From NCBI GenBank assembly GCA_963556495.2, contig OY747710.1, forward strand, positions 23,625,500 through 23,689,499: a stretch of DNA of 64,000 nt, read 5' to 3'. Below the pieces are notes generated by a model. That model was not told where the DNA came from and did no database searches. It saw only the letters and a program-made list of their open reading frames with translations. Below, one piece after another: positions 1 to 18,944 of the stretch; position 1 is the stretch's first letter; each line of letters starts with the position of its first letter. A program made the translations under genes and the position numbers. The stretch is from Valencia hispanica. Its lineage: Eukaryota; Chordata; Actinopteri; Cyprinodontiformes; Valenciidae.

Positions 1-84
1 CAGGCCAAGGTGCGGCTAGTGAAAGTGAACTCTTATTTCCCAAAAATTATGGTTAGTCACAGGTAATTCAGGATTCAGGAAGTG

Positions 85-245
85 GGTAGAATTTATTTTT
101 CACTTGGGGTCAGTTTTTTTTGTATAGCTTTTCTCCTTTAAAAAAATAAATCATTTAAAAACTGCATTTCATTCCTACTCAAGTTATCTTTATCTGATAT
201 TAAAATATGTTTCTTGACTTAAAATATTTAACTGTCACCAAAATT
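85..245 (+). repeat. Terminal part of a DNA transposon family also present at 54487-55130
   Basis: The stretch from the AGCTTTTCTCC segment near 135 to AACTGTCACC near 239 aligns with the reverse complement of 54560-54670: both run through AAAACTGCATTT or a close variant, then a TTATCTTT block, then an AACATTTAA-like block. I recognise this as the long terminal repeat of a common fish DNA transposon whose end contains a GTGCTGTGAAAAAGTATT motif. Only one end is here, so this is a fragment. The family name is not certain. Confidence 0.55.
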
Positions 246-3200
246 GTCAAAACAGATTAAATCTGTAATAGGGCATGTATTTTGCAGAGCACTGTAGCTC
301 TGCCATGCAGCAACTTCAGGTTTACAAATGGAGGGTCTGATGAAAATATAAACCTGTGATGGCAGAGCAGCAGAAATATTAATGTAAAAAGCAGAGACAG
401 AGTTTGAAGGGATTACAAACTGAGAACGATCTTGATTTGTTGGCATGTCAGGGGGTGTTTGTGTCAGTGCTTGATGATGTGGTTGACTCTCTCCACTGAA
501 CATGAGCGGTCTCTGTCAGACTCCACAGGGTCTCAGTAAAACATCCTTCCTCTCTTTCCCACCCAGCCACCCTACACCCCCATCTTCGACAATCAGCCAT
601 TTTTCTTATGTCTTCTCATGCTTATCAACACCCTTCCATCTGATTAACTTTTACTTTCTCATTTCTGGTCCAATCTCTGACGGAGCTCTCCAAAGACACA
701 TCATCTAGCACCTGTCAGTCCTCCCCTATCACTCTCCTGTTTGTGCGCCAGCAACTTTTCAATCATTATATAACTACAAAAAGGTGCATTCATATGCTGA
801 AGAGGTCATATTTTAGAGCACATGGCAACATATTTTATAAATAAAATATATGTTTTATGTACATTGAGATGCATTAATGTTAGAGGACTTCTGTCATGTA
901 ATTTTTAATTTTTGCTTGTTTTAGAGATGTTAAGGAGGCATTGAGTTGCTCTTATACACATAATTTATTAAGTGTGCAAAAATAGTATAAAAGATATGAA
1001 AATTAGATAAATGAAAACTACCTCTATGAGGAGCAAGTAGCTAAAATAGTTTATGATATCTCCTTTTGAAGAGGTATAAGTTGTTGAAGAAACTTTTCAT
1101 GGGAAATTAAACTCAATATTCTTGAGATATTTCAAATTGGAAGATTTATGTAGGAATTAAGGAGATTTATGGGAATTAACTGAAAAGGGGGGGATTTAAA
1201 TAAACTACCATATACAATATAAACATTTTTGCTTTGTGATTTGCAGATGTTCATCCAACATTATACAAATAAAATTTTTTCACAATTTATCAAATTTATT
1301 TGTAAGTAGATCTTCCTCATATTTTAATTATTTCAACAACACAAATCTGAATATTAAAATTTAACTCATGTTTTGACCCCAATCATTAAAAAATGAAGTG
1401 AAAACAGGACCCCAGTGTCATTCTTCATATTGAACTGGGACATCCCTGACTACAGTCATAGGGTCCTACTTTATTGTAGAGCTGACTTTAGCTCAGTTAA
1501 AGGGATTAAAACGCACAACTTCTTAAGATACCCAACTTGTCGGGAAAACTATAAAGAGATACAAAAATGACAGAAGGAAAGGAAAGAGGTTGAAGGGAAG
1601 ACACTCAAATCCACAGAGAAACCAAATGACAAAAAATTACATACATATCTGCACAAATAAATATACATGCATACACGTATAATGTGCACAATGATAATAA
1701 TTTCATCTTTAGTTTCCAGTAACAAAAAATAAGAAAGCTCAGTAATCTGGTGTTGTTCGTTGAAATTTTTTTATTTTTTTGACAGCAAACATTTTGTTGT
1801 GAGGAATGTAATGAGGGCATACATGCACCCATGACAACGCTGATCATGTGGACACATGGGTCCATTATAAAACAGATACCTTTAAATTGACTTAAGGTTT
1901 ATTGGTGTTAAGGAGTCTTTTAGAAATGTGCTATATTAATTTGTTTCCTGGCATTTATTAAAAAAGGGGGGGGGGTTCTGTGGGATGTGCATATGAGGCC
2001 TCATAAAGTCTTCCCACGTCCCAGTGCAACATCCTGGCCATATAAGCAATGCCTGCTCCGTTCAGCTTTGCTGCTGGAATATGAAATATGCATGGACCAT
2101 AAAGAGCATATGGACCATCCATCTCAATATCCGCTACAGCAAACCATCAAAAAGATCATTAAACCAAACTCACACTTGCCTGTTCGTGCACACACTAGTA
2201 CACACCAAATGGCACATAAACATGCACTCCCACGTTGTGCATAATGGTTTATCAGTTTTCAGCTTCAACTTTTTGCTGACAGTGTGCACACAGTAAAAAG
2301 CAAAGGGATGCACACACACTTTTAGGAGAAAGGAAGGGATGTGACATAAGTTTAAGTAAATTAGCTCACCTCAGATTTTTAGTGTTCATTTCAACACGTT
2401 ACTAACAGCCGTCACATCAGAATTGTCTTTGCAAAGAGAAATAGTCCCTGTTTCTGTGTGCCTTATATACAAACAGCCTCCATTTTTATATTGTCTTCCC
2501 CACACACCTGTCAGGCTCTGTCAACATCAGGTCTTCTGGCTGTCCAATGCCGGGAATTCACATTTAACATTGGGAAGAGAGGCAAAGGTATGTAAAAAAA
2601 GATGCTTTGACAAAAAAAGAGAAATATTAAAGAAATCTTAGGAAATCAGGAGAACAAAAAGAAAAACAAAGGATGATTATTGAAAAAGGAAATGGAGATT
2701 AAATGAAAAAATAAATAAACCTAAGAGGAGAGTAAATTCTCACTCAGATTTAGCAGGAAATTACCACTGGGTGACCATCTATGAACCCAAATCTACCCAT
2801 CTGTCCTCTTTCATCCCCTCCCTTTTACCATCCTATCTGTGTAATCTCTTCCTACAGTAGGTGTCAGCGAGGAGCCTGACACTAAGTCAGAGTCATATTC
2901 TATCATGCATGCAGACAGAGATGGAGGTGTTCGCAAACAGTACAGCTACAAAATGGCTTTCTTTTTTATCTTATCTCTCCCCTCTTTCCACAGGTCTTCA
3001 CTTCTATCCATCTCACTTTGCCTAAAAGTTGTCAGCTAAGGTGCTCCTATAGCATCAGTCTGCTAATGGGTGCCGCACTCTTGTTACTTTACACAACAAC
3101 TTTAAAAGGCTGTTTCGTTTTATATGTAAGAACGATGCTGGGCTATGAGAAGGAGGCTTCTGTCCGTGTGTGTGTGTGTGTGTGCGTGTGTCTGTATTCT

Positions 3201-3334
3201 TGGCAAGATCCTCTGGCAAAACTGTCTCTGCTGTCAAACTTTACCTGAAAACGACCGTTGATCATGTCACTTTTTTATTGTGTTATATTTCTTATTTTAT
3301 TCTGTTTTACTTGTTCAGCATTTTGGTCAGCTGA
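246..3334. other. AT-rich non-coding stretch, no gene seen
   Basis: No conserved protein, RNA gene or clear transposon is visible. There are a pyrimidine-rich patch (540-730), G runs near 1188 and 1966, and a short TG tract at about 3166-3192. The open frames look accidental: low complexity, no motifs and no exon-like codon pattern. Interpreted as intron. Confidence 0.6.
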
Positions 3335-3374
3335 CATGCTGTTTTTACATGTGCTATACAAATAAATGTGGTGT
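3335..3374 (+). repeat. LINE/SINE-type 3' tail (GTGCTATACAAATAAA)
   Basis: The motif GTGCTATACAAATAAA is the usual 3' end of fish L2-type LINEs and the SINEs that borrow their tails. A related tail occurs at 9600-9645. It is directly followed by a pentanucleotide tract, as expected for a tail that has expanded. The body of the element is not recognisable upstream. Confidence 0.5.
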
Positions 3375-3465
3375 GGTATGGTATGGTATGGTATGGTATG
3401 GTATGGTATGGTATGGTATGGTATGGTATGGTATGGTATGGTATGGTATGGTATGGTATGGTATG
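3375..3465 (+). repeat. (GGTAT)n pentanucleotide microsatellite
   Basis: About 18 uninterrupted copies of GGTAT lie immediately after a retroposon-like tail. Perfect units over 91 bases suggest a young and probably length-variable locus. The open frame through it (WYGMV repeats) is an artefact. Confidence 0.97.
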
Positions 3466-9570
<6,105 letters not shown>

Positions 9571-9645
9571 GTTATTTGGTAAAATACTTTGAATGACTCC
9601 ATGTACGAATGGTGCTATATGAATAAACTTGCCTTGTTTAATATC
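9571..9645 (+). repeat. L2-type LINE/SINE 3' tail remnant
   Basis: The order ACTTTGAATGACTCC, then GGTGCTATATGAATAAA, then CTTGCCTTG is the typical end of fish L2-type retroposons, in which the last bases form a hairpin-like GCGCTATAT motif read by the reverse transcriptase. No coding part is seen upstream, so it is a 5'-truncated or SINE copy. Confidence 0.6.
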
Positions 9646-9860
9646 CCACTGCTATTGTAAAGAGAAGAACTTCCTTTTTACAGCAACACAAGTACATTTT
9701 GCATTTACACTGCAACCTGAATAGCTCATAATTTTCGTTGTTCTTCCAACAACCTCCTTGTATGCACAGTTTGGAGATGTACCATAACCAAATGACAGAG
9801 TAAAGAAAACACAAAACAAAAGAAGAATCCATGAAAAAAAACAAAAAAAACATAGACAAG

Positions 9861-10175
9861 TCATCCAGCTCTTAAAACAACAACTTCTAGTAAAAAGCTT
9901 TCCAGCTCAATCATAATTTGCTCCCTGTCCGACATTGCTCCTTGACTGGATGTGCTTTTACAAGCTGGAGTAAATAAACTGTTGTCGACCAGAGACTGCA
10001 TCACTGCAATGGTAGGCAGACTCGCCAGAAAAGGTCTGCACACCCTGCCGTCCTGGTGGAGAATTGCTTTGCAACACTGACACACAAGGAAAACGTCTCC
10101 GTCAATACGTGTGCATGTGGGTGCAAACTTGCTGATGGAGAAGTATAAACTAGGCTTTATTTTTAAAGGAGTCAT
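9861..10175 (-). other. Unassigned 104-codon open frame next to the Kolobok-like element
   Basis: A minus-strand frame starts inside the left terminal repeat of the element at 10163 and runs leftward out of it. It has a cysteine cluster (VCQCCK, then RVC) and mixed composition, so it looks more protein-like than most frames here. I do not recognise a family and there is no splice or promoter evidence. It may be chance or a relic of another element into which the Kolobok-like copy inserted. Confidence 0.15.
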
Positions 10176-11084
10176 GACCTTTATTTTTCACTTTTACACG
10201 AGAAAAAATGTGTTATGACTGCCTAACAATTATACACTGGCCGGGAAGCCGATATTTAAAATTGAAGGGTTTGTTTACCCTTTGGTTCGTCAACTAGCCC
10301 ACGTGCACGCGCACTCAAATACCTGATGTTAATTTCTGGCCGACTTGACATCAAGTAGGCGCAGGACATACCATATATGGACATCGCAGACCTATGCTGC
10401 AGGAAGCTCGCCCTGCCCCTCTCCCATTACTGAATTCCGATTCGAAGTACAAACTCAACTGTGAAAGATGCAGAAACGTAGTGCACACGTGAGTTGCTCT
10501 GTTGTTGACTGCCAGAATCAACATGGAAATATTTTTTCTCTCCCAAGAACGGACCAAGCTATCAGGGACCAGTGGATTAAATTCATTTTTAATGAAGCGG
10601 TTCCTACAACCCTTCCCACTGGTTTAGGTGTCTGTGCAAAACATTTTACGCCGGAATCCTTTATGAATTTGGGACAATATCAGGCGAAGTTGGCATCGAA
10701 GGGGCCATTCCAACAATCAGAGACTTGCCTGCAATTGAAACGGTAAGGCTGTGTTTTAATTGCTCTGCTGTGTGTAACAAACAGCAGCTAACTGCTAATG
10801 CGGCTATTGTATGCTAGCGGGAGTAGTAGATATGGGTTGGATATGCTGAAGCGTTACCTGCAAACCCCCCCTCCTTCCTGCCACCAATCAACGCGCCCCT
10901 CATTAGCATTATTACAATGACCGTCCACGACAGCCAAAATATCTCGCGAGACAATAATGCCTTCAGAAATAAGGGTCAGAGGAGCTCTGGGTTAATTCTT
11001 TTCAACTTTTCTTTTTTAGAAGGGCCTGAAAGACTATAATAGAGCGTGGGTATCCAAGGTGATACTAGGTTATGACTCCTTTAA
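10163..11084 (+). mobile_element. Kolobok-like DNA transposon, non-autonomous, 922 bp
   Basis: The left end (10163-10180) and the reverse complement of the right end (11067-11084) match at 17 of 18 bases (TTAAAGGAGTCATRACCT). Both ends carry TTAA, the target duplication typical of the Kolobok superfamily, whose transposases carry a THAP zinc finger. A THAP exon lies inside (10468-10742) and supports the assignment. The element is far too short for a whole transposase, so it is an internally deleted copy. An alternative is another TTAA-targeting or THAP-bearing group such as piggyBac-like or P-like. Confidence 0.65.
10468..10742 (+). CDS. THAP-domain exon of a Kolobok-like transposase (partial)
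   Basis: From an ATG at 10468 the frame encodes about 91 residues of a C2CH THAP zinc finger, a sequence-specific DNA-binding domain. Ligands are visible as Cys10, Cys15, Cys56 and His59. The conserved Pro26, Trp36 and Phe60 of the fold are also present. The frame stops only after CG|GTAAGG at 10743, a strong splice donor, so this is probably a first exon. No following exon with a catalytic domain is found before the right end of the element. It can at most make a DNA-binding fragment. A domesticated host THAP gene is less likely because the frame sits between terminal inverted repeats. Confidence 0.7.
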
Positions 11085-14000
11085 TTTTGTGGTGAGCTCT
11101 TAGTCCAGTAGGAAGAAGACTTTGGGTGGGGTTTTTAGCATAAGAAGAAAATGTGCTTATCCTACTATAAGTGTATTTATTTACATGTATACACCCATCA
11201 TTACTTGGTTTTAAAGGCTGATAAAAACAAACTTCTGAAAGGTTGGAAACACACATATCTTTGGACCACCTACTGAACAGAACTGTGCCGAGTCAGCCTT
11301 CATACCCCAGCTTCCCTTTATTACCTCCCTGTCTCTTGAATCTTCTTTTCATCTTATTTACTTTCCCGCCACCCTCACTCCTCCCCCCTTTCCTCCCCAG
11401 TCACCCCACGGCTCCCTCTATATGCAGTCGAGAAGGAGCAGTGATATGATGTCAAGTCTTCTGCCAAGGAATCTGTGCCGTTAGTATCTATATAAGTCTC
11501 ACTTTTCCCCATCACCATGTAGAGAGTTAAATGTTCTGGTTTTCTATTACATAAAAATGTTACTCCATGATATTTTTGCACTTATCTGTGCATGTTAATT
11601 ACTTACAATGAACAACTATTATCTTTACATAACCCACAGTGTGAAGTGAACCAGCCTGAGAAAGACAGCTAAACATTACAGTGTGTTTTCAGCCTTTGCT
11701 TGTCTGTTTTCTGTATGCATGAGCGACTAAAATGTCAAAAACAAGGACAGACAGAGAGAGGCTGAACTAAATGGGAAGAGGGTGACAGACAGGAAAGCAG
11801 GGCTTTTTTTTACAATAAGGACTTTTTTTATTATTTTCCAATGTTATCTGAGCTTTAGCTTTAGAGACAGACAAGTTTTGAGTGGACTTAAGCATCACCT
11901 CGGTGCTGAACTGTCCAAAATCAGTCCATGAGCAGGAACTGAGAACCTGAAATTAAACCTAAAAATTCTTTCCCTCTCTCTTTTCACTCCCACTCTGTAA
12001 AGGTTTTACACAATTGATTGCTTTTTATGCAGCTATACCATGAATACCATCACAGATGTTGTAGACTCTGCATTGCATTAGCGTTGATGTTGAAGCAAAT
12101 AACATTTTCTTTAGATAAAAGCACCAACCGGGGGAATGTTTTTTAAATGACATGCTTCCTTTTAGCATTTCTAAAATGTTCTGTTCAGATACAAGCACCA
12201 TCTCCAAACAAATGCCTCTTTGAGGTGAATAATACATGTGTAATCGACTGCCTGTAATGCTTTTTCTGCAACCTCAGATTCTCTGTGCTTCCTCCTCAAA
12301 CACTGACTCAGGTTTTATCTTAAAAGAAAATACTTGGAAGGGATTCACAAGCTTTACATCAAGATTGCTTTTATATGCCTTTTGAATGTTTCAATAACAA
12401 AGAAAAAATTAGATAACCCTGCTCTGAGCAGAGCTCCATATCTTGCTACCAGTCGTCTGATGCTCCTCTTAAAAGAAACAATAATTAGCTTCTCATTCAG
12501 ACTGACTGATTAGCTTCTATGACTGAATTAGAGGTCTCGGAGGTTTTCAGTGCCATTTGTAATTAAATGGAACTAATGAGCCTTAGAGGTAAGACGAAAC
12601 ATACTTGAAATTGTATTTAACCACGCGTGTTACAACAGAATTAACAATAAAGGGATAAAAAATGTAAAACATGAGTAAAAACCTTCAGGCAACTGTTAAG
12701 TGTCTTACTGATAAGACTCAAAACATTGGTTGAAGAGTTAAAAGATAGTTATGTTGGTTGATCATCCAGAGGAGTTCATTGGGTGAAGATTGTCATCATT
12801 AGAAGGTGTACATGTACAAAGCAGATACTTTATTTTCAGATCACACAAACAGCTCTTCCTGAAGATGCTGACCTTCAGCACATTAATGAAATTAACACAC
12901 CAAGCAGTCTCAAAGTGGATGCAGTAGCAACACACACACAAAAACAGTTTCTGTGGTTATTTAAGATACAAATAAAAATATGTTTTTTATTACTTTATTT
13001 GAATTTATTTAAATTGACTTTTGTACAATGTTAATAGTCCCCAAGGGGAAATTAATATAAATAAATTATTAAGAAACAGTAATTAGAAAAGATAGAGAAG
13101 AATTATCAGAAAGTTGGAAGTGTAGTTGGAAATGTAAATGATCTTAGGCATAGGAATACTGCTGAGATGATTGATAAATTCTATAAATCCCAGGCTTGTA
13201 TTAACTCGACTGCTTTGTTTAGGCATTTATGTCTACGGGAAGGGTGAAACTGATAGGTCAATCTGAATGCAGAGATCGTCATGTAAAGACATTCAGAAAT
13301 AAAAGTATTTAATTGGTCAAAATATTCTGTTAAAGTTCTATCAAAGTTGCTTTCTGTAGATAACAGGAAGGCTGAGAAGAATACAACAAAGTTGCTCGGT
13401 TATCCTTTTGAGCTTTCAACCTCTGTCTGTGATGGAACATGCAGGCTTTTGGAAATGTTAGCAAAAATTTGAAAATCTCAGAGTTAAGGTGAGGATCTGA
13501 ATCAAGAGTGCCCAAGTGCAGTCCTCAAGAACTACAGTCCTCCAATTTCTAGATGCATCTCTTCTCCAACACACCTGAAGGAAATGGCAGAATACCCTCA
13601 TCAGTAGTTGTTGAAATCAGCAGTTTACATTAAGTGAATAAAAAGACACATACATCCTTTTCTTTTTTTAGTTAGAAGTTCATAAAATTACATTCATATG
13701 AACCACTTTAACATTTGTGGAGTTATTTCACTTTAGTAGAAATCTGCTTTGGAACTGATTCATCTCTGACAAGTTTTTGACAAAAGACATCAATTGTTTT
13801 GCAAACTGGATTGGTTATCTTCAACAGTTTAGATACTGACTGCCCATAACCTCTGCTTACAACCACCAAAAATATATATATCCTTTACAATTTTCTTCCA
13901 ACCACGGCTTTTAAGCTTAAATCCTGCCAGCCTTCCAGACTATTAGCTTCCAGGCTACCGGAAACAGTTTTTTTTACTGACCATAGGTCACTCTCCTCCC

Positions 14001-16771
14001 ATTATTGTTTTGAAAATTTATCAGGAGTATTACTCACAGAGTCCCAGTTAAAAAGTAATTACCAAGTATTACGCATTCTGCCGCTCTATGACAGGGGGTG
14101 GCAGACATCAGTAGGAGACATTAATAGGCAAGCTATTAGCTGGGGTCGGAGCTTTGTGTCAGATATGCTGACTATCTGTTTGTCTTCCTCTTTGTTCACT
14201 GCTTTCCCAATAAAAATCCTTGTTCCTGTGTTGCCTAGCTCAAACCCATTCCTACTACAACTCATTCATACCTCCTCTCTCCACATCTTTTGTATTTTAC
14301 AAAAATACACACTTTCCGTCTCTTTACTCACACACAGTTGTCCTCACTACAGGGCCAAACTACTTCCCTGCGGCGTTGTCTATCTAATCCTGTTTTCCAT
14401 CATTCCCTGTTCCTTTTTCTCACCCTCACATCCTGCTTTTTCTCACCGTAAATCCTAAAGTCAAGCTCCCCATTGGTCATCACGCATCATTTATTAACAC
14501 ACTCCCACACAAATCCAAATAATCTTTTACCATTTTTTCCCCTCCAAATTCTTTCCAAACATGACTGCTTTGATGCAAATATAATTCCAACAACAGTTTT
14601 TTTTATCCTTCCACATCCAGATAAGGGGTGATTTTAGCAAATAAATAATTTATTGTTCTTTTGTAGTAAAGAATGCAGAACTGATCAACAAAGCTGTTTA
14701 TGTTCTATGTGCTGCACGAGGTAAGGATTTGTTCTGTTACCTGTGACCATCATATGTTCCACATATGCATGTCGGCTCTGAATTTATGGAGAAATGCATA
14801 AAAAAACACATGTTTGAGTTAGCTGAATCAGAGATTAAACAGTCTTTTTCCAGACTGCCTCATATAAGAGAAGACAATGATGTCCGATAGTCTGTTTGTC
14901 AAGTGAGAAGGTAAGATTCACAGTTAAAGTGGCACTGAGGATATCATTTTCTATCACACGCCTGTCATCAAAACAGAAGAATACAAGATTCTTAACAAAA
15001 ACAGACACATCTTACTGGAAGAAAAATATTTCCAGAGATGGAGAACAGATTGTTGCTAAAAGCCCGATTCCATCCTGAAATACCCCTCAGCTCAACCAAC
15101 AAGAGCTTTATAAGTTGAGAGAATGTGTTTTGAATGTGTATAAAACCCAAAACTGTCTGAGGGGAAAAGTAAAGGGCTCTTCCACAATCCCATGAGAAAT
15201 TGTTCTTAATTTTGTTATATTCCAGTTTTTAGAATAAACAAAGAAATCCATTATTAATTTATTGACCATGAGATAAATGAAATGTATGGATGTAAGCACA
15301 TCTGTACGTACGTACAGACATACGGACGGGGCGGACGGATGGATTTTATAATCTGTCCATCTGTCAGTAAGTTTAACTCAAACTGTTTTGGGGATACAGT
15401 GTGCTATTGCACTGTAATTGTAGTTTATTTCGTTTTGTTAAAGAGCTATGTCTGTTGAGGCATGAAAAGCAGTTATGTGATTTTAAAAAAATGAAATTGG
15501 GGAGCTGATAACACGATAATTTCGAAAATTAGAGCAGTGTACAAGTAAAGACACCAATGCCATTTATTGCTTATAAATTAAAATCAAATGTAATCAAATT
15601 GAATTGCTCATCACCAGCATTACCAGCCAGGCAAACTTATCTAGAAATTAGAGTTGCATCTTTGAACAGGACATTTAAGAAACCCTTGCCTGGAAGTTCA
15701 TAAAGAAAGGCAGAACAAACTGTATTTTAATAGACTCATTGCATCAGAGACAAAATCATTTTTGTGGTCTAACTCCGCTCATATGGTATCAAAAACCAGG
15801 GACCCATCATTTCTGAGCTCATAAACCCCCCACCAAAGGTTTGAGATACATAACCCATAAAGAAACACTTAAAATTCAGGTACGACTACACACTACAGGA
15901 GGAGTGAGCATAGTGAGAAGCAGGAGGTTTTAATCTTATGGCAGGACTAACAACAAAGAGCAGAGAAATGTTGTGTACATGGAGTTAGATAAAATGTATT
16001 TTATAGACCCCTAAAAGAAAAAATTATATTTCAAACATCTAGTTGTAAAGCAACGTGTGGCGAGAGTATGTCAAAAGAGGACTAACCGATCTCTACTATC
16101 ATTGTCAGTGCACAATGATAATGCACCAGGTATGATAGAATTTGTGTTTCAGAGCAGTATGCCAGGGATAAACTGAAATGGGAGATTATCCACAAAGGGA
16201 ATATGAAGATATGTCAGTTAAAGCATCTGTTTATTATTAGGAGTATAAATGATCCAGAGAGACACAATAATCAGTTATTATGCTTGCTCTCTCCTGCTGT
16301 GGTATTTATTAAAGTTTTCACAATCATCAGTTACTATACTTACACATGGAACACATTAGGGACTACTGACTTCATCTTAATCTAATGTTTATCCAAAATT
16401 GCTTTTACCATCAGTCATTCACTGCTTTAATATTCAGGGATAGAATCCCAACTCAATTAAGGTATTATTGTGCTAACAAGTGCAGAATTAATTATAATAA
16501 ATCATAAAAACATTAAATCAAGTTGTGTATTTCATCACCTCAGAGAGTGAGTGTGTGAAAGGAAAGCGTATGCATAAGCAAGTGACCCATTCATGAATCC
16601 TTTATAGGACTAACACAATCAGAATCAAAAGAAATCTTAGCTCTTGTAAAAGTAAAAAGAACGAACAGCTAGCCATATATAAAAAAATCCTTTGAATGTA
16701 AAATGCATTTACTTATTTTGTAAGCCAAGGTTATATACACTGATTTGTTTTATGCCAGTCAAATCACCATT
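11085..16771. other. Non-coding stretch, no gene seen
   Basis: Mostly AT-rich intron-like DNA. A non-repetitive patch at 12420-12610 contains several TAAT/ATTA motifs (for example AACAATAATTAGCTTC) and is a candidate conserved element. A short LINE-tail-like motif (CCCCAAGGGGAAATTAA) is near 13038. A perfect 18-base palindrome is at 15301-15318. None of the open frames has a recognisable domain. Confidence 0.5.
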
Positions 16772-17058
16772 TGTCAGGATCTCCGGATGTGGCACTGACC
16801 CAAATGCAGACCTAGGTAAGACTATATGATATTTATTGAAGATATGATGACATGGTAGGACTGGAACGATGAAGACAGGACAACAGAATGAAATGAACGG
16901 GTAGGGAAGAAACAGTATATACTGACGGGGAGCGAGAGGAAGTGCAGGGCTTAAATACACAGAGGAAATGAGGATCAAGTGGTGACTGGGATTAGACACA
17001 GGTGCAGACAATAATTAACACAGGGAGTGAGCAGGACAGAGTGCTGATGGCTCTGACA
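16772..17058 (-). mobile_element. LTR-like fragment, possibly a solo gypsy-type LTR
   Basis: Read on the minus strand, the block starts TGTCAGAGCC and ends GAGATCCTGACA, so it has the TG...CA ends of an LTR. It contains a promoter-like TATTTAAGCCC segment, then CAATAAATATC as a possible polyadenylation signal, then CTGCATTTGGGTCAG, the usual downstream part of fish gypsy LTRs. No matching target duplication is visible next to the ends and no internal region follows, so the boundaries are tentative. Confidence 0.4.
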
Positions 17059-18939
17059 GGAACCCTCCCTTTAAGGAAGAATTCCATATGACCTGGCGAA
17101 GGGAAAAAAAGGCCTATTGGGCGTCCCTTGGCTGGACAGCGATCAGGCAGACGGCCCAGTCAGCCAACTGATGGCAGGACTAAATTTCCTACTTCAGCTA
17201 ATATTATGTAGCCACTTGGAGAACTCTGGAGTAGTGAAATTTATTTCATAGACAAACAAAGTTCATAATTTTAATTGCTATGAAAAGCTAAAATAAAACA
17301 AAGGGTTATGTCATTGCAAAGTAACATACCCGGTCATGCTACAGCTGAACAGTGTAAATTACACAGCCTTAATCACAATGCTGTTCAGCAAGAAATAGCA
17401 CTTGTGTCACATCATATGATGTTCCACAATGATCCACAAAAGCCCCTCATTTTCTCAATTTTAAAGCTGCACATCAGTTTTTTAATGGTACAGCATGTAT
17501 GGCAAGATAGAAAATTATGTAACAGCAGCTCAGCATTCCCTCTGTGAATGTGAACAAGAATAGAATGAGGGGAACAAAATCATGAGGTAAGGGTGATTGA
17601 TGTACAACTGTTTTATAAGTTGAGAATGTGTATCTGCAGTACAATGTCTGCACCGTGTAACTGATGACAAGATTTTATGGGAATTACCACCTACTCATCA
17701 TAAAATTGGAGTCTTTAAAAAATTGTGCTATGTGATTCTACATTCTGTGTTCTGCTTGTACTATTAAAGGTCAGGCTAAATACTCCTTAGTTTTTAATGA
17801 TTGTAGTAATTATCACTTTACTAGGCAGAGTCAGAATGTAAGTATAAAATATGTTTTATCTGTACATGGCTCTTCCCTCTTTCTTTATCACATGTGGCTT
17901 CACTTTAACATGTTTTATGCCTCGGTGAAAACCAATATACCTTCCATTCATTCTATAATAATTTCCCTCATTTCTTTCCTATCATTTTATCTCTCCTCTC
18001 ATCTCTCCTCTCATCACTCCTCAGTTGAAGAGATGTGACCCTCCAGTAGAAGGAGGTTGAGGAAGGTATTTTATAATGATCTGAGGATAAAAGCAGAGTA
18101 AGTGAAGGAGGTGGTAGAGGGTAAAGTTTCCATTTCTCAACAGACAAAAGTCGTTGACTGCACAGAGGTAACCTCTGCAAATCGCTTTTCGATTCTAAAG
18201 TCGCAACAGATTCCTTTAAGCGACTGAATAAAGAGGGAAAATACAGAGGTGAAAAAAGTTTTAAAACAAAATTTTGTAAAAAAGAAATTAATATACTTAT
18301 ATTTTCCCAACATATTATTCATCTTGTCAAGTAGTAAGGATATTTAGTCACATTAACTTGTGCGCTTAAAAACAGGTTCATTACTATTGGCACCCACAAA
18401 AAACATTTGCAGATAGACCAACAACATATGCATAATCATGATCTCACACTAAATATGTGCTTCAATTGAGCTCTGATTTTTTACATCCCTTACCATCCCC
18501 ATGGTGTGTGGTGGCAATAGAAAAATACAGTTCCATCCATGTTTTATCACGGTTTCAGTTTTATTTATATATTCGGTTTTACTTTTTATTTTGCCCTTAA
18601 CAGTCATGTTCCCTTATCTTGAAGAACGGATACAAGAAATCTCCCTCCTTGTTATGTCATACTTATACCCCACAAAAACATAGTCATAGATTATGAATTA
18701 AAAGTTCCTCAACTTAAATTTGAGAAGGTGAGGGATAGATAAAAAACATGCGTCAGTTGCACTTTACTTTTAAAACAAGACATGGTCGACCAAACTGCTG
18801 CACAGCAAATACATAAAAATAAAGTAAAAACAATAAATACAGTACATAAAATAATGATAAAAGTAACAGCAATGTCAGTTCCCATCTATATTAAAAGCCC
18901 GTGAATAAAAGTTTGTCTTTAACCTGGACTTAAAATCAC
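17059..18939. other. Non-coding stretch, no gene seen
   Basis: AT-rich sequence with no recognised element. Short YTCATCTCTCCTC repeats occur near 17990-18020. Confidence 0.5.
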
Positions 18940-18944
18940 TGAGC

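Noticed and set aside
15301..15318. Perfect 18-base palindrome TCTGTACGTACGTACAGA
   Set aside because: It arises from a short GTAC repeat; no supporting context for a binding site or element end.
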